Positions 1-8,440 of a DNA stretch of 64,000 bases are shown in pieces (position 1 is the first letter of the stretch; every line of letters begins with the position of its first letter). This DNA comes from Gemmatirosa kalamazoonensis. GTDB taxonomy: Bacteria > Gemmatimonadota > Gemmatimonadetes > Gemmatimonadales > Gemmatimonadaceae. The DNA lies in contig NZ_CP007128.1 of the NCBI RefSeq assembly GCF_000522985.1, positions 3,518,220-3,582,219 of the forward strand, written 5' to 3'. Position numbers and translations under genes: made by a program. Under the pieces are notes generated by a model that had not been told where the DNA came from, made no database searches, and worked only from the letters and a program-made list of their open reading frames with translations.

Positions 1-1315
1 TGCTGAGCATCGGGGCCGTGGGGTCGAGCCCCACGAGCGGCCGCACGTCGGGATCGGTGCGCAGCAGCCGCTCGCCCGCCACGCGCACCATCCAGTTGCC
101 GTGCGGCGCCGCCGCGAGCAGCGTGGCCGCGGTGCGCAGCACGCCCGCCTCGACCTGCCGGCTGTAGAGGAAGCCCGAGCTCCACACGTCGGTGGCGAGG
201 AGCGCGCGGTCGCCCGGATGCCAGATGCGCCCCACCCACGCGTCCAGATGCGCCGCCGGTGCCCGCAGCAGCAGCTTCTCGCCCACGCCGACCACCGCGG
301 AGTACTCGAAGCCCATCGGCACGTCGAACACCGCGTCGTGCGGCAGCAGCCATGTCGTCGGCGCGTAGCGCGTCGCCACGCGATCCACGCCGACGTCGGC
401 GCCGACGAAGCGGCGCGCGACCGTCTCGGGCCCCGGCGTGCGCATCCCGTCGAAGCGCGTCATGCGCGCGCTCGCGAGCTCCGCGCCCGCGCTCACGTAG
501 AGCGCGGCGCCCGCCGCGTCGTCCGTCACGCGTCGCCCGACGAGCCCCTGCACGCCGCCGCGCGAGAAGTGGCCAGCCGCGCCGAACATCGGCCACCGCG
601 ACGCGCTCGTCGCCGTGAACGAGCCGCGCCACGGACGGGCGACGTCGCGCTCGTCGCTGCGCAGCGTGAGGCTCGACAGCCGCTCGTTAGGCAGCCGCGA
701 CAGCCGCACGCGGCCGACTATGGGCGAACCGAGTACGAATGGGTCAACGAGCGAGACGCTGCCGCCGACGCGACCGCTCCGGGTCTCGATCCCCGCGCGC
801 ACCTCGCGCCCGCTGCCGAGGAAGTTGCGTTCCTCGACGCCGAGCAGACCGTTAGGCAGCCGCAGGCCGCGCGACGGCTCCAGCTCCTCCGCCCCCGGCG
901 GCGGTGGCGCGGCGGCGCGCAGCTCGGGGGAGATGCTCCACGCGTCGCGCGTCGCCACGGTGAGCGCGACGCCATCGGTCCCCTCGCACCGCTCGGCCAC
1001 GATCGACGCGTCGTCGAGGAAGCGCAGGCGGCGCAGACGACGCAGCGACTCCGCCACGCGCGCCGTGTCCGCCACGTCGCCCGGCGCGATGAGCAGCCGC
1101 TGCCGGACGGCGCCGGCGCGCGTGCGCACGTGCACCAGGCCGGTCACCGCGCCCACGATGCCGTGCTCCGCCGGGTTCTCGGTGGAGACGTCGACGCTCA
1201 GCACCCGCTCGCCGGCGACCGCCGCGAGGTTCGTGCGGCTCTCGATGCGCTCGCACCGCTGCGCCGCGAGACGCGTCCCGCACAGCGGAAGCGCCGCGAC
1301 CGCGAGAGCGGCCAT
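1..1315 (-). CDS. Omp85/BamA-like outer-membrane protein (3' part outside window)
   Basis: The minus strand is open from an ATG at 1315 to the left edge (438 codons), so the C-terminus is missing. The N-terminus looks like a signal peptide ending in AAQ near residue 19. An in-frame TTG at 1336 would add seven residues including a lysine, giving a better signal peptide, so the start is uncertain. Residues about 60-110 resemble a POTRA unit (RQRLLIAPGD, then ESLRRLRRLRFLDDA). About residue 160 the NFLGSGREV motif resembles the entry into an Omp85-type barrel. The rest is rich in alternating hydrophobic and polar residues. Probable role is outer-membrane insertion or export, but the specific family is not established. 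It is divergent from the PEP-CTERM gene. Confidence 0.6.
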   Translation of the reverse strand, partial: MAALAVAALPLCGTRLAAQRCERIESRTNLAAVAGERVLSVDVSTENPAEHGIVGAVTGLVHVRTRAGAVRQRLLIAPGDVADTARVAESLRRLRRLRFLDDASIVAERCEGTDGVALTVATRDAWSISPELRAAAPPPPGAEELEPSRGLRLPNGLLGVEERNFLGSGREVRAGIETRSGRVGGSVSLVDPFVLGSPIVGRVRLSRLPNERLSSLTLRSDERDVARPWRGSFTATSASRWPMFGAAGHFSRGGVQGLVGRRVTDDAAGAALYVSAGAELASARMTRFDGMRTPGPETVARRFVGADVGVDRVATRYAPTTWLLPHDAVFDVPMGFEYSAVVGVGEKLLLRAPAAHLDAWVGRIWHPGDRALLATDVWSSGFLYSRQVEAGVLRTAATLLAAAPHGNWMVRVAGERLLRTDPDVRPLVGLDPTAPMLS

Positions 1316-1466
1316 CGAGGACGTCGGATGCTTCAAAGGTCGCGGCTGACGGATGGACTGCCGGACTGGTGTACCGGCCTCGAGCGGCCGGCGGGGACGG
1401 CGTAGGCTACGCGGAGTGCATGGACGGCGCCAGCGCGTCGAGCTCGACTCGACGGGCGGAATTTGT

Positions 1467-1495
1467 TTGACGCTCCAGTCCGGGAGCCCGATAGT
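1467..1495 (+). promoter_or_regulatory. sigma-70-type promoter of the PEP-CTERM gene
   Basis: TTGACG at 1467-1472 and GATAGT at 1490-1495 are separated by 17 bases. Transcription would begin about 1502, leaving a leader of roughly 46 bases with a GGAGG ribosome-binding site at 1538-1542 just before the ATG at 1548. Confidence 0.55.
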
Positions 1496-1547
1496 GAAGC
1501 TGCTGCGTTGCAAATGCTGCCGGCCTCTCCCTCACCCGGAGGTAGCC

Positions 1548-2174
1548 ATGCAAACGCACCTTCCCACCTGGCTTCGGCGAGCCTCGCTCGCCGCCGTGTA
1601 CCTCGGCGCCGCGACCGCGGCCGCGCAGCCTCCGCCGGGGACGCCGATCGGTGCCTTCCGCGGCCAGCGCTTCGTCATGCGGGTCTCGGAGAACCCCGCG
1701 CTCGATGGCATCGGCCAGCTCTTTCCGATCATGGGGCAGCGCCGCAACGCGGCGGGGCGACCGGCCGGTCCCATCGTTCCGTTCGCGGTCCAGTCGGGGT
1801 TCGCCGAGCTGTTCGACGACGTCGCCCAGACCGTGCGCAGCGACGACCTGTGGTTCTACAGCAACGGGAACCGCCCCGTGGGCATACCGGTCGCCGCGCC
1901 CGCCTGCCCGGTGCTCTCCTGCATCTGGCTGGTCTCCGACAACAACGTCGCCAGCCCCGGTGGCAACGAGGCGCCCGAGACGTACGTGGCGTCGTTCGTG
2001 TTCAGCGCCAGCCTCCCGCAGGGATCCGTCGACGCGACGTCCCAGCTGTCTGAGGCGGAATACACGTTCGAGGAGCCGCCGGACGTGGACACCGTGGTGC
2101 CCGAGCCGGCAGAGCCGCTGCTCGTCGGCGCCGGGCTGCTCGGCATCACCGCCGGCGTGCGGTCGAAGAAGTAG
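1548..2174 (+). CDS. PEP-CTERM sorting-signal protein
   Basis: This 208-residue secreted protein starts at the ATG after a clear GGAGG site. It has an N-terminal signal peptide (basic TWLRR, hydrophobic stretch, AAAQ) and ends with a PEP-CTERM tripartite tail: VPEPAEP, a short hydrophobic helix LLVGAGLLGITAGV, then RSKK. That tail is the known target of exosortase/archaeosortase-type transpeptidases, so an exosortase should exist elsewhere in the genome. The middle domain (residues about 30-180) has two cysteines (CPVLSC) but no family that I recognise. Extracellular display or matrix function is inferred from the tail alone. Confidence 0.85.
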   Translation: MQTHLPTWLRRASLAAVYLGAATAAAQPPPGTPIGAFRGQRFVMRVSENPALDGIGQLFPIMGQRRNAAGRPAGPIVPFAVQSGFAELFDDVAQTVRSDDLWFYSNGNRPVGIPVAAPACPVLSCIWLVSDNNVASPGGNEAPETYVASFVFSASLPQGSVDATSQLSEAEYTFEEPPDVDTVVPEPAEPLLVGAGLLGITAGVRSKK

Positions 2175-2213
2175 CAGCTAGGGCAGGACCGCCCACTCGA
2201 GAGGCCGGACGCC

Positions 2214-2252
2214 AGAAGCCCCCCTCCGACCCGTCATCGGAGAGGGGCTTCT
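2214..2252 (+). terminator. hairpin after the PEP-CTERM gene
   Basis: AGAAGCCCC pairs with GGGGCTTCT through a stem of about 15 bp with one bulge and a loop of about 7 bases, 39 bases after the stop codon. There is no T-run, so it may act as a Rho-assisted terminator or an mRNA 3' stabiliser. Confidence 0.55.
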
Positions 2253-2256
2253 CGCA

Positions 2257-2562
2257 TGGTCGACTTCGGGTACTACCCGACCCGCACCACGCTCCGGCTT
2301 CCGATCCTCGGTCACCGGCGGTAACTGACTGGCTTACCGGCAGTTACCGGTGACCTTGGACGTACGGGAAGACGTAGACAAAGGATCACCTCCTTGATGC
2401 GGGTTCGACATGTTCCGGATAGGAAGGGACGACGCGGATCGGAGCTTTGGAGGTTCGACCCGCGCATCCGCCCACGTGCCTCCGAAGCCACGCGACAGCG
2501 GACGTTGCAGGATACCCGTTAGTGATGGTGAGGTTCCAGTCCCCGTCCCAATCTTTCGGCCC
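2257..2562. other. intergenic region with inverted repeat and possible promoter
   Basis: No convincing gene lies here. An imperfect inverted repeat at 2310-2355 has the arms GGTCACCGG...GTAACTG and CAGTTACCGGTGACC. A 13-base match to the 3' end of 16S rRNA (GGATCACCTCCTT) lies at 2383-2395; read on the minus strand it is an ideal Shine-Dalgarno. TTGATG at 2394 and GATAGG at 2418 are 18 bases apart and could be a promoter for the S9 peptidase. The sequence AATCTT lies 7 bases before the peptidase start codon and is an alternative -10 element. Confidence 0.4.
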
Positions 2563-4743
2563 ATGCGCATCACCGCGTCCCTCCTCGGCCTCGTCGCACT
2601 TCCTGCCGCGCTCGGCGCGCAGGCGACCCCCGCCCGCCACGCCTTCCGGCTCGCCGACTGGTACCGCGTCGCGACGGTCGGCTCGCCGGCGGTCTCGCCC
2701 GACGGCAAGCGCGTGGCGTTCACCGTCACCACCGTGCGCGAGTCGGAGAACAAGCGACACAGCGAGGTCTGGGTCGCGCCGGTCGCCGGTGGCGCGCCGG
2801 CGCGGTACACGTCGCCGAGCACCGAGAGCACGAGTCCGCGCTGGTCGCCCGACGGGCGGTACCTGTACTTCGCGTCGACGCGACCGGGCGTGAAGGCGAC
2901 CACGTGGCGGCTGCGGATGGACGCGGCGGGCGGCGAGGCGGAGCCGGTCGAGGGACCGATCGCGACGAGCTGGTCGCGCGACGGACGCGTGCTCGTCTTC
3001 GGCGACACGAGCACCGGCCCGGCGCGCGACACGACGGCGCGCGACCCGTTCGGCCGCATGCAGGCCATGGCGCGTCCGCCCTACGGCGCGATCACCCGGC
3101 CGGCCGACCCCGCGCGCTTCGACGGCCGCCACGTCGTCGACTTCGGCTACAAGTCGAACGACCGCGGCTTCGTGCCGAACCGCCGCGAGGCGCGCCGCTG
3201 GAACGCGTCGCAGATCTGGGTGCAGAGCGGCGACGCGGCGCGCAAGCAGCTCACGAGCACGGCGTACTCGCATCGCGGCGTGTCGGTGTCGCCCGACGGC
3301 CGCTGGATCGCGTTCCTCGCCGACCCGCGGCTGCGCTCCGACTCCGCCGTAGAGGCCGAGCGCGATTCGTTGGGCCGGCTGCCGTACGACGCGGCGCGCG
3401 ACGAGGCGTCGCGCAACGACGTCGACCTGTTCGTGATCCCCGCGACGGGCGGCGAGCCGCGGCGCGTCGCCGCGTACGACGGCACGGAGAGCGACTTCGC
3501 GTGGTCGCCCGACTCGCGGCGCATCGCGTTCGTCGGACGTCCCGCGCGCACGAAGTCGGCGCGCCTCTACGTCGTCGACGCCGCCGCTCCGACCGCGGCC
3601 GCCCCGACCGAGCTGCTCGGCGACTGGAAGTACGAGCCGGAGTCGATCACGTGGCTGCCTAACGGCGACATCGGCATGTCGGCGTCGCTCGGCGGGCGTT
3701 CGGCCTTCCTGCTCGTCTCGCCGGCGACGAAGAAGATCCGCGAGGTCCTCGGCGGGCGTCGCCGCATCGCGTCGCCGTCGACCGACGACGCGGGCACCGT
3801 GGTCGCCTACGTATCCACCGACGTCACGCACCCGACGGAGCTCTACGTCGCGACGCCCGACGGCCGCAACGAGCGCAAGGTGACGAGCTTCAACGACGCG
3901 CTGAACGCCGAGGTGGCGTGGAGCGACGCCGAGCGGTTCACGTACCAGAGCGTGGGCGGAGTCGAGATCGAGGGGTGGCTCATGAAGCCGTACGGCTACG
4001 AGCCGGGGAAGAAGTACCCGCTCGCGCTCTACATCCACGGCGGCCCGCACTCGCAGTACAACGAGGGGTGGTTCGACGAGTTCCAGAACCTCGCCGCCGA
4101 GGGGATGTGGGTGCTGTACACGAACCCCCGCGGGTCGAGCGGCTACGGCGCGGACTTCACGTACGCGTCGCGCTTCGACTGGGGCGGGAAGGACTACGAG
4201 GACCTCATGAAGGCGGTCGACATCGCGGCGCGGCGCGCCGACGTCGATTCCACGCGCATGGGCGTCACCGGCGGCTCGTACGGCGGCTTCATGACCGCGT
4301 GGATCACGACGAAGACGAACCGCTTCAAGGCGGCCGAGGCCGACCGCATGATCAGCGAGTGGACGTACTGGTACGGCGCGTCCGACGCGCAGGGGCTCAC
4401 GGAGTTCGAGTTCGCCGGCAAGCCGTGGGACAACTTCGCGATGTACGACACGCTGTCGCCGATCCGACACGTGACGAAGGTGCGCACGCCGACGCTCATC
4501 GTGCAGAGCGAGGACGACTTCCGCACGCCGATGGGGAACGCGGAGCTGTGGTTCATCGCGCTGCGCAAGATGGGCGTGCCGGCGGAGCTCGTGCGCTACC
4601 CGCGCTCGACGCACGAGCTGTCGCGCAGCGGTGAGCCGTGGCTGCTCGTCGACCGGCTCGGTCGGCTGCGGCAATGGTTCGGGTACTGGCTGCAGGACAA
4701 GCAGCCGACGACCACCGCGGCCGCGGCAGCCGGCACGCGCTGA
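2563..4743 (+). CDS. secreted S9-family prolyl oligopeptidase
   Basis: The 726-residue serine peptidase starts at the ATG that begins a clean signal peptide (MRITASLLG...LGAQ); longer in-frame starts would bury it. Residues about 25-470 form a TolB/WD40-like propeller with repeated SPDG motifs (SPDGKRVAF, SPDGRWIAF). Residues about 475-720 are the alpha/beta hydrolase domain. The nucleophile serine is in GGSYGGF, the aspartate in SEDDFRTP and the histidine in RSTHELSR. The known family activity is cleavage of short peptides, often after proline or as a dipeptidyl/acylaminoacyl peptidase. The substrate cannot be set from sequence. Its stop overlaps the start of the next gene, so the two are probably co-translated. 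Confidence 0.92.
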   Translation: MRITASLLGLVALPAALGAQATPARHAFRLADWYRVATVGSPAVSPDGKRVAFTVTTVRESENKRHSEVWVAPVAGGAPARYTSPSTESTSPRWSPDGRYLYFASTRPGVKATTWRLRMDAAGGEAEPVEGPIATSWSRDGRVLVFGDTSTGPARDTTARDPFGRMQAMARPPYGAITRPADPARFDGRHVVDFGYKSNDRGFVPNRREARRWNASQIWVQSGDAARKQLTSTAYSHRGVSVSPDGRWIAFLADPRLRSDSAVEAERDSLGRLPYDAARDEASRNDVDLFVIPATGGEPRRVAAYDGTESDFAWSPDSRRIAFVGRPARTKSARLYVVDAAAPTAAAPTELLGDWKYEPESITWLPNGDIGMSASLGGRSAFLLVSPATKKIREVLGGRRRIASPSTDDAGTVVAYVSTDVTHPTELYVATPDGRNERKVTSFNDALNAEVAWSDAERFTYQSVGGVEIEGWLMKPYGYEPGKKYPLALYIHGGPHSQYNEGWFDEFQNLAAEGMWVLYTNPRGSSGYGADFTYASRFDWGGKDYEDLMKAVDIAARRADVDSTRMGVTGGSYGGFMTAWITTKTNRFKAAEADRMISEWTYWYGASDAQGLTEFEFAGKPWDNFAMYDTLSPIRHVTKVRTPTLIVQSEDDFRTPMGNAELWFIALRKMGVPAELVRYPRSTHELSRSGEPWLLVDRLGRLRQWFGYWLQDKQPTTTAAAAAGTR

Positions 4744-6149
4744 TGTCGACGATCGCGGCACCGGAGCGGGTGGGGGAGCCGTTAGGCGCGCCCGCGGCGG
4801 CGCCGCCCGCCGCGCCCATCGTCGAGCAGCGCATCCCGACCGAGGTGAGCGCGGCGTGGGAGCTGGAGCTGCTCATCGCCGGCGCCGTGACGTTCGCGCT
4901 GTTCCAGCTTCCCGGATCCATCGACGCACTGCGCGAGCAGCTGATGCCGAAGGCCACGGGCGGCTGGCTGATGGCGGTGCTGCTCGGCTACCTGTACACG
5001 AAGGTCATCGTCTACACGCTCATCGCGGCGTTCCTGCTCAACCTCACGCTGCGCGCATACTGGGTCGGACTCGTCGGACTGCACTCGGTGTTCCCGCGCG
5101 GCGTCGACTGGGAGCGCATGCAGTCGCGGGCCGGCCCGGCGACGATCGAGGAGTACCGCAGGCGGCACTCGTCGATCCCGTCGATCATCGCACGCGTCGA
5201 CAACTTCGCGAGCGTCATCTTTTCGTTCGCGTTCCTCGTCGTCGTGACGTGCCTCTTCTCGCTCGTCGGGTCGGCGCTGTTCGGCGGTGTCGCGTGGGCG
5301 ATCAACCAGCTCGTGTTCGGCGGCCGGCACGGACTGCTCGTGTTCGAGCTGCTCGCGTTCGGCTTCGCGGTGCCGCTCGTCGCGATCGGCGTCGTCGACA
5401 AGAAGTACGGGCGCCGCTGGGCGCCCGACAGCGTCGCCGGGCGTCGTCTGCGCAGGGCGGCGCGCGTCGCGATGCGCGTCAACGGCTCGTCGCTGCTCGG
5501 CCCGATCATGTTCACGCTGTACACGAACGTGCGGAAAGGGCTGCTGATGGCGACGTTCTACGCCACGTTCGTCGGCGCGCTGCTCATCGCGATCGTCGAG
5601 CTGTTCGTCCGCCTCGGCGCGTTCGCCGGCGGCGCGCCGCGCTACGTCCCCGACGACGAGGCAATCCGCGGCGTCGACGCCGACCACTATGAGTCCATGC
5701 GCGGTGCGGCGTCGAACCCGGGCGCGATCACGATCCAGTCGGACGTGATCCAGGATCCGTACGTGCGGCTGTTCATCCCGTACTCGACGGACCGCCACGA
5801 CCCCGCGCTCGCCGCGTCGTGCCCGCAGGCCGCGCCGCTCCGCCCGGGACACCTGCACTTCGCGATCGCGCCGAGCGGCAAGCAGCGCGACGTCGTGGAG
5901 CGCAACGCGACCGCGGTGCTCGCGTGCCTCTCGCGCATGCACACCGTGACGCTCGACGGCGCGCCGCAGGACGTGGCGCTGCGCTTCTACACCCAGCCCG
6001 CGACCGGCCGCCGCGGGATGATCGCGTACCTCCCGACCGCGACGCTCGCCTCGGGCCCGCACACGCTGGCCGTCATGCCCGCGCCGCGCGCGCCGGACAG
6101 CCGGAACGCGACGCCGCTGCGGCCCATCGAGATCCCGTTCTGGAAGTGA
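4743..6149 (+). CDS. multi-pass membrane protein of unknown function
   Basis: This 468-residue protein starts at an ATG overlapping the upstream TGA. After a proline/alanine-rich cytoplasmic N-terminus there are about five to six hydrophobic segments: near residues 42-60, 80-105, 158-190, 205-225 and 275-305. A soluble C-terminal half of about 150 residues follows, with a PYVRLFIPY motif and a beta-rich LPTATLASGPHTLAV stretch. I do not recognise the family. Coupling to the S9 peptidase suggests the two are expressed together. The C-terminal domain probably faces the periplasm, but this is inference. The gene is followed directly by a long hairpin repeat shared with the convergent ftsH paralogue. 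Confidence 0.8.
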   Translation: MSTIAAPERVGEPLGAPAAAPPAAPIVEQRIPTEVSAAWELELLIAGAVTFALFQLPGSIDALREQLMPKATGGWLMAVLLGYLYTKVIVYTLIAAFLLNLTLRAYWVGLVGLHSVFPRGVDWERMQSRAGPATIEEYRRRHSSIPSIIARVDNFASVIFSFAFLVVVTCLFSLVGSALFGGVAWAINQLVFGGRHGLLVFELLAFGFAVPLVAIGVVDKKYGRRWAPDSVAGRRLRRAARVAMRVNGSSLLGPIMFTLYTNVRKGLLMATFYATFVGALLIAIVELFVRLGAFAGGAPRYVPDDEAIRGVDADHYESMRGAASNPGAITIQSDVIQDPYVRLFIPYSTDRHDPALAASCPQAAPLRPGHLHFAIAPSGKQRDVVERNATAVLACLSRMHTVTLDGAPQDVALRFYTQPATGRRGMIAYLPTATLASGPHTLAVMPAPRAPDSRNATPLRPIEIPFWK

Positions 6150-6246
6150 CAGGGCAGGAGGGCAAGAGGGCGCGCGCGAAACGCGCGAGGGCACGAGAGA
6201 ATCGGAATCTCTCGTGCCCTCTTGCCCTCCCGCCCTCCTGCCCTCG
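6150..6246. repeat. octamer-built hairpin element (family C, copy 1)
   Basis: The left arm is made of GGGCAGGA/GGGCAAGA-like 8-base units and the right arm of their complements (TGCCCTCT, TGCCCTCC). The inner stem is a GAGGGCACGAGAGA arm with a seven-base loop. It fills the space between two convergent genes and may end transcription from both sides. A GTTAGGC motif begins two bases after the right arm and supplies the TAA stop of the ftsH paralogue. A second copy of this family overlaps the end of folP. Confidence 0.85.
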
Positions 6247-6249
6247 CCG

Positions 6250-8166
6250 TTAGGCGGCGGACAGCTGCTGCGCGCAGTGCACGCCCTGCGCACGGGCGAT
6301 CGTGATCACCTCGTCCGCCGAGAGCACGTCCTTCTCGAGCAGCGCCTGCGCCACCGCCTCGACCGCCGCGCGGTGCTCCCGCACCAGCGCCTCGGCGCGG
6401 TCGGCCTGCTCGCGGATCAGCGCGCGGACCGCGGTGTCGATCTGGCTCATGAGCTGCGAGCTCGGCTGGCCGCCCTGCGCCGAGGCATCCGCGCTCACGA
6501 GCCCCACCTGCTCGCTCATGCCGAAGTCGGCCACCATGCGGCGCGCGACGTTCGTCGCCTGCACCAGGTCCCCGCCCGCGCCCGACGTGATCGCCTCGGG
6601 GCCGAAGAACTCGAGCTCCGCCGCGCGGCCGCCGAGCGCCTTCGCGATGAGGCCGAGTAGGTAGCGGCGCGTGTGCAGGTGACGGTCGACGTCGGGAGCG
6701 AAGTGCGCGGCGCCCAGCGTGCGCCCGCGCGCCTCGATCGTGACTTTGTGCAGCTTGTCCTCGGGGCACGCCACGAGGCCGACGATCGCGTGTCCCGCCT
6801 CGTGCAGCGCCACGAGCCGACGCTCGTCCTCGCTCACCGTGACGCCGGAGCGCACGCGGCCGAGCAGGATCTTGTCGCGCGCCTGCTCGATGTGCGCGTT
6901 CGTGATCTCGGACGAGTCGGCGTGCACGGCGATGATCGCCGCCTCGTTCAGCAGGTTCGCCAGCTCGGCGCCCGAGTGGCCGACGGTGAGCGCGGCGAGG
7001 CGCTCGAGGTCGACGTCGGCGGCGAGCTTCGACGTCTTCGCGTGGATCTTCAGGATCTCGAGACGATCGTTCGTCGTCGGCAGCGACACCTCGACCACGC
7101 GGTCGAAGCGTCCCGGCCGCCGCACCGCGGGGTCGAGCATGTCCTCGCGGTTCGTCGCCGCCATCCACACGACGCCCTCGCTGCCGGCCATGCCGTCCAT
7201 CTCCACGAGGAGCTGGTTCAGCGTGACCTCTTCCTCGCCCGAGCGGTTCGGCCGGCCGCGGCGGCCGCCCAACGAGTCGAACTCGTCGATGAACACGATG
7301 CACGGCGCCGCGTCGCGCGCCTGCTTCGCGAGCTGGCGCACGCGCTTGGAGCCGACACCGACGTACATCTCGTTGAAGTCGGAGCCGGCGGCCTGGATCA
7401 CCGGCACGCCCGCCTCGCCGGCGACGGCACGCGCGAGCAGCGTCTTGCCCGTGCCCGGCGGGCCGACGAGCAGGATGCCCTTGGGGCACTTCGCGCCCAT
7501 GTTGCGGAAGCGCTCCGGGTCCTTCAGGTAGGCGATCACGTCGCGCAGGTCGGCCTGCGCCTCGCGCGCGCCGCCGACGTCGGCGAGCGTGAGCCGGCGC
7601 GACGGGGGCGTCGCGGCGAAGCGCGTCCGTGTCGCACCACCGCGCGATCGCACGACCAGGAAGCCGATCATGCCGAGCAGCGCGGCGAAGCTGAGAAGCT
7701 GGATGATCTGCTCCGGCGAGTGCAGGCGGTCCTGCTCCGCGACGCGCACGCGGGCGCCGGACTGCGACCACCGGTCGAGCGTCTCCACCGACACACCGCG
7801 CGGCGGGATGGTGGCCGTCACGACGTTGGTGACGCGGCCGTAGACCAGCTGCTTCGCGGTCAGCTCGGCCAGCACGCGGTTGTCGCCCTCGTCGAGCAGG
7901 ACGTCGCGCACCTGCCCGGCGGCGATCGCGCGCGACAGCTCCGAGTACGCGATGACCGGCGGCGCATCGGCGGCGGGATGCAGCACCCGCCAGCCGACGA
8001 CGGCGGCGATCGCGATCGCGATCACGATGCCGAACGTCCAGTAGCGCACGGGGCCACCGCTGCGCGACAGGAGCCCGAGGTTCGCGCGCGTGCGCAGGTT
8101 CCGGCGCTCCTTCGACGGCGACTGCTGGCCGGAGCGCAGGACGGCAGGTTTACGGAAGAGGGGCAT
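6250..8166 (-). CDS. ftsH: FtsH-family ATP-dependent zinc metalloprotease (divergent paralogue)
   Basis: The 638-residue membrane AAA+ protease has a cytoplasmic basic N-terminus and a first membrane helix near residues 43-60. A short periplasmic domain and a second helix near 155-172 follow. The AAA module has Walker A GPPGTGKT, Walker B IVFIDEFD and the SRH region RRPGRFD. The zinc site is HEAGH followed by a distal acidic region. FtsH degrades misfolded or regulatory membrane and soluble proteins. This copy differs from the one at 18741: a long arginine-rich N-terminal tail (KERRNLRTRANLG) and a shorter C-terminus. It is encoded alone, upstream of two inverted repeats that may regulate it. 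It may be a specialised copy rather than the housekeeping one. Confidence 0.93.
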   Translation of the reverse strand: MPLFRKPAVLRSGQQSPSKERRNLRTRANLGLLSRSGGPVRYWTFGIVIAIAIAAVVGWRVLHPAADAPPVIAYSELSRAIAAGQVRDVLLDEGDNRVLAELTAKQLVYGRVTNVVTATIPPRGVSVETLDRWSQSGARVRVAEQDRLHSPEQIIQLLSFAALLGMIGFLVVRSRGGATRTRFAATPPSRRLTLADVGGAREAQADLRDVIAYLKDPERFRNMGAKCPKGILLVGPPGTGKTLLARAVAGEAGVPVIQAAGSDFNEMYVGVGSKRVRQLAKQARDAAPCIVFIDEFDSLGGRRGRPNRSGEEEVTLNQLLVEMDGMAGSEGVVWMAATNREDMLDPAVRRPGRFDRVVEVSLPTTNDRLEILKIHAKTSKLAADVDLERLAALTVGHSGAELANLLNEAAIIAVHADSSEITNAHIEQARDKILLGRVRSGVTVSEDERRLVALHEAGHAIVGLVACPEDKLHKVTIEARGRTLGAAHFAPDVDRHLHTRRYLLGLIAKALGGRAAELEFFGPEAITSGAGGDLVQATNVARRMVADFGMSEQVGLVSADASAQGGQPSSQLMSQIDTAVRALIREQADRAEALVREHRAAVEAVAQALLEKDVLSADEVITIARAQGVHCAQQLSAA

Positions 8167-8291
8167 GCGGAAAGGCGGGATCGGTCCGCGGGGCGCGGCC
8201 GGTGGCGTGCGGAAGTGGCGACGAGACGGGACGCCGGCGCGACGCTGCCGCGAGGGGCAGACGACGGGCTGGAACGCCCTGTAACACGACC

Positions 8292-8359
8292 ATACGCGAG
8301 GACCGATCTCCGCGTATCGCGCCGTGCGACGTGGTTATCCGGGGAACTTCAAGGATAAC
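8292..8359. promoter_or_regulatory. two inverted repeats upstream of the ftsH paralogue
   Basis: ATACGCG (8292-8298) pairs with CGCGTAT (8311-8317), and GTTATCC (8334-8340) pairs with GGATAAC (8353-8359). Each is a 7-bp dyad with a 12-base centre, a typical spacing for a dimeric regulator. They lie 130-190 bases before the ftsH paralogue start, in a gap with no other gene. Operator function is inference. Confidence 0.35.
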
Positions 8360-8440
8360 TGTTTACACGCCGCTTCTCGTCACGATCCCTCGTGCGCGCA
8401 GCCGCCGGACTGAACGTGCGGCCAGCGCGCCGTGACGGCC

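Noticed and set aside
101-1405. 434-codon plus-strand open frame at the left edge
   Set aside because: The minus strand carries a coherent Omp85-like sequence with signal peptide; the plus-strand product is Arg/His-rich noise.
2383-2395. Fragment of an rRNA gene
   Set aside because: Only 13 bases match the 16S end, and no rRNA sequence lies upstream.
2386-4761. 791-codon minus-strand open frame opposite the S9 peptidase
   Set aside because: It is an Arg/Ala/His-rich antisense shadow typical of high-GC DNA. The plus strand holds all peptidase motifs.
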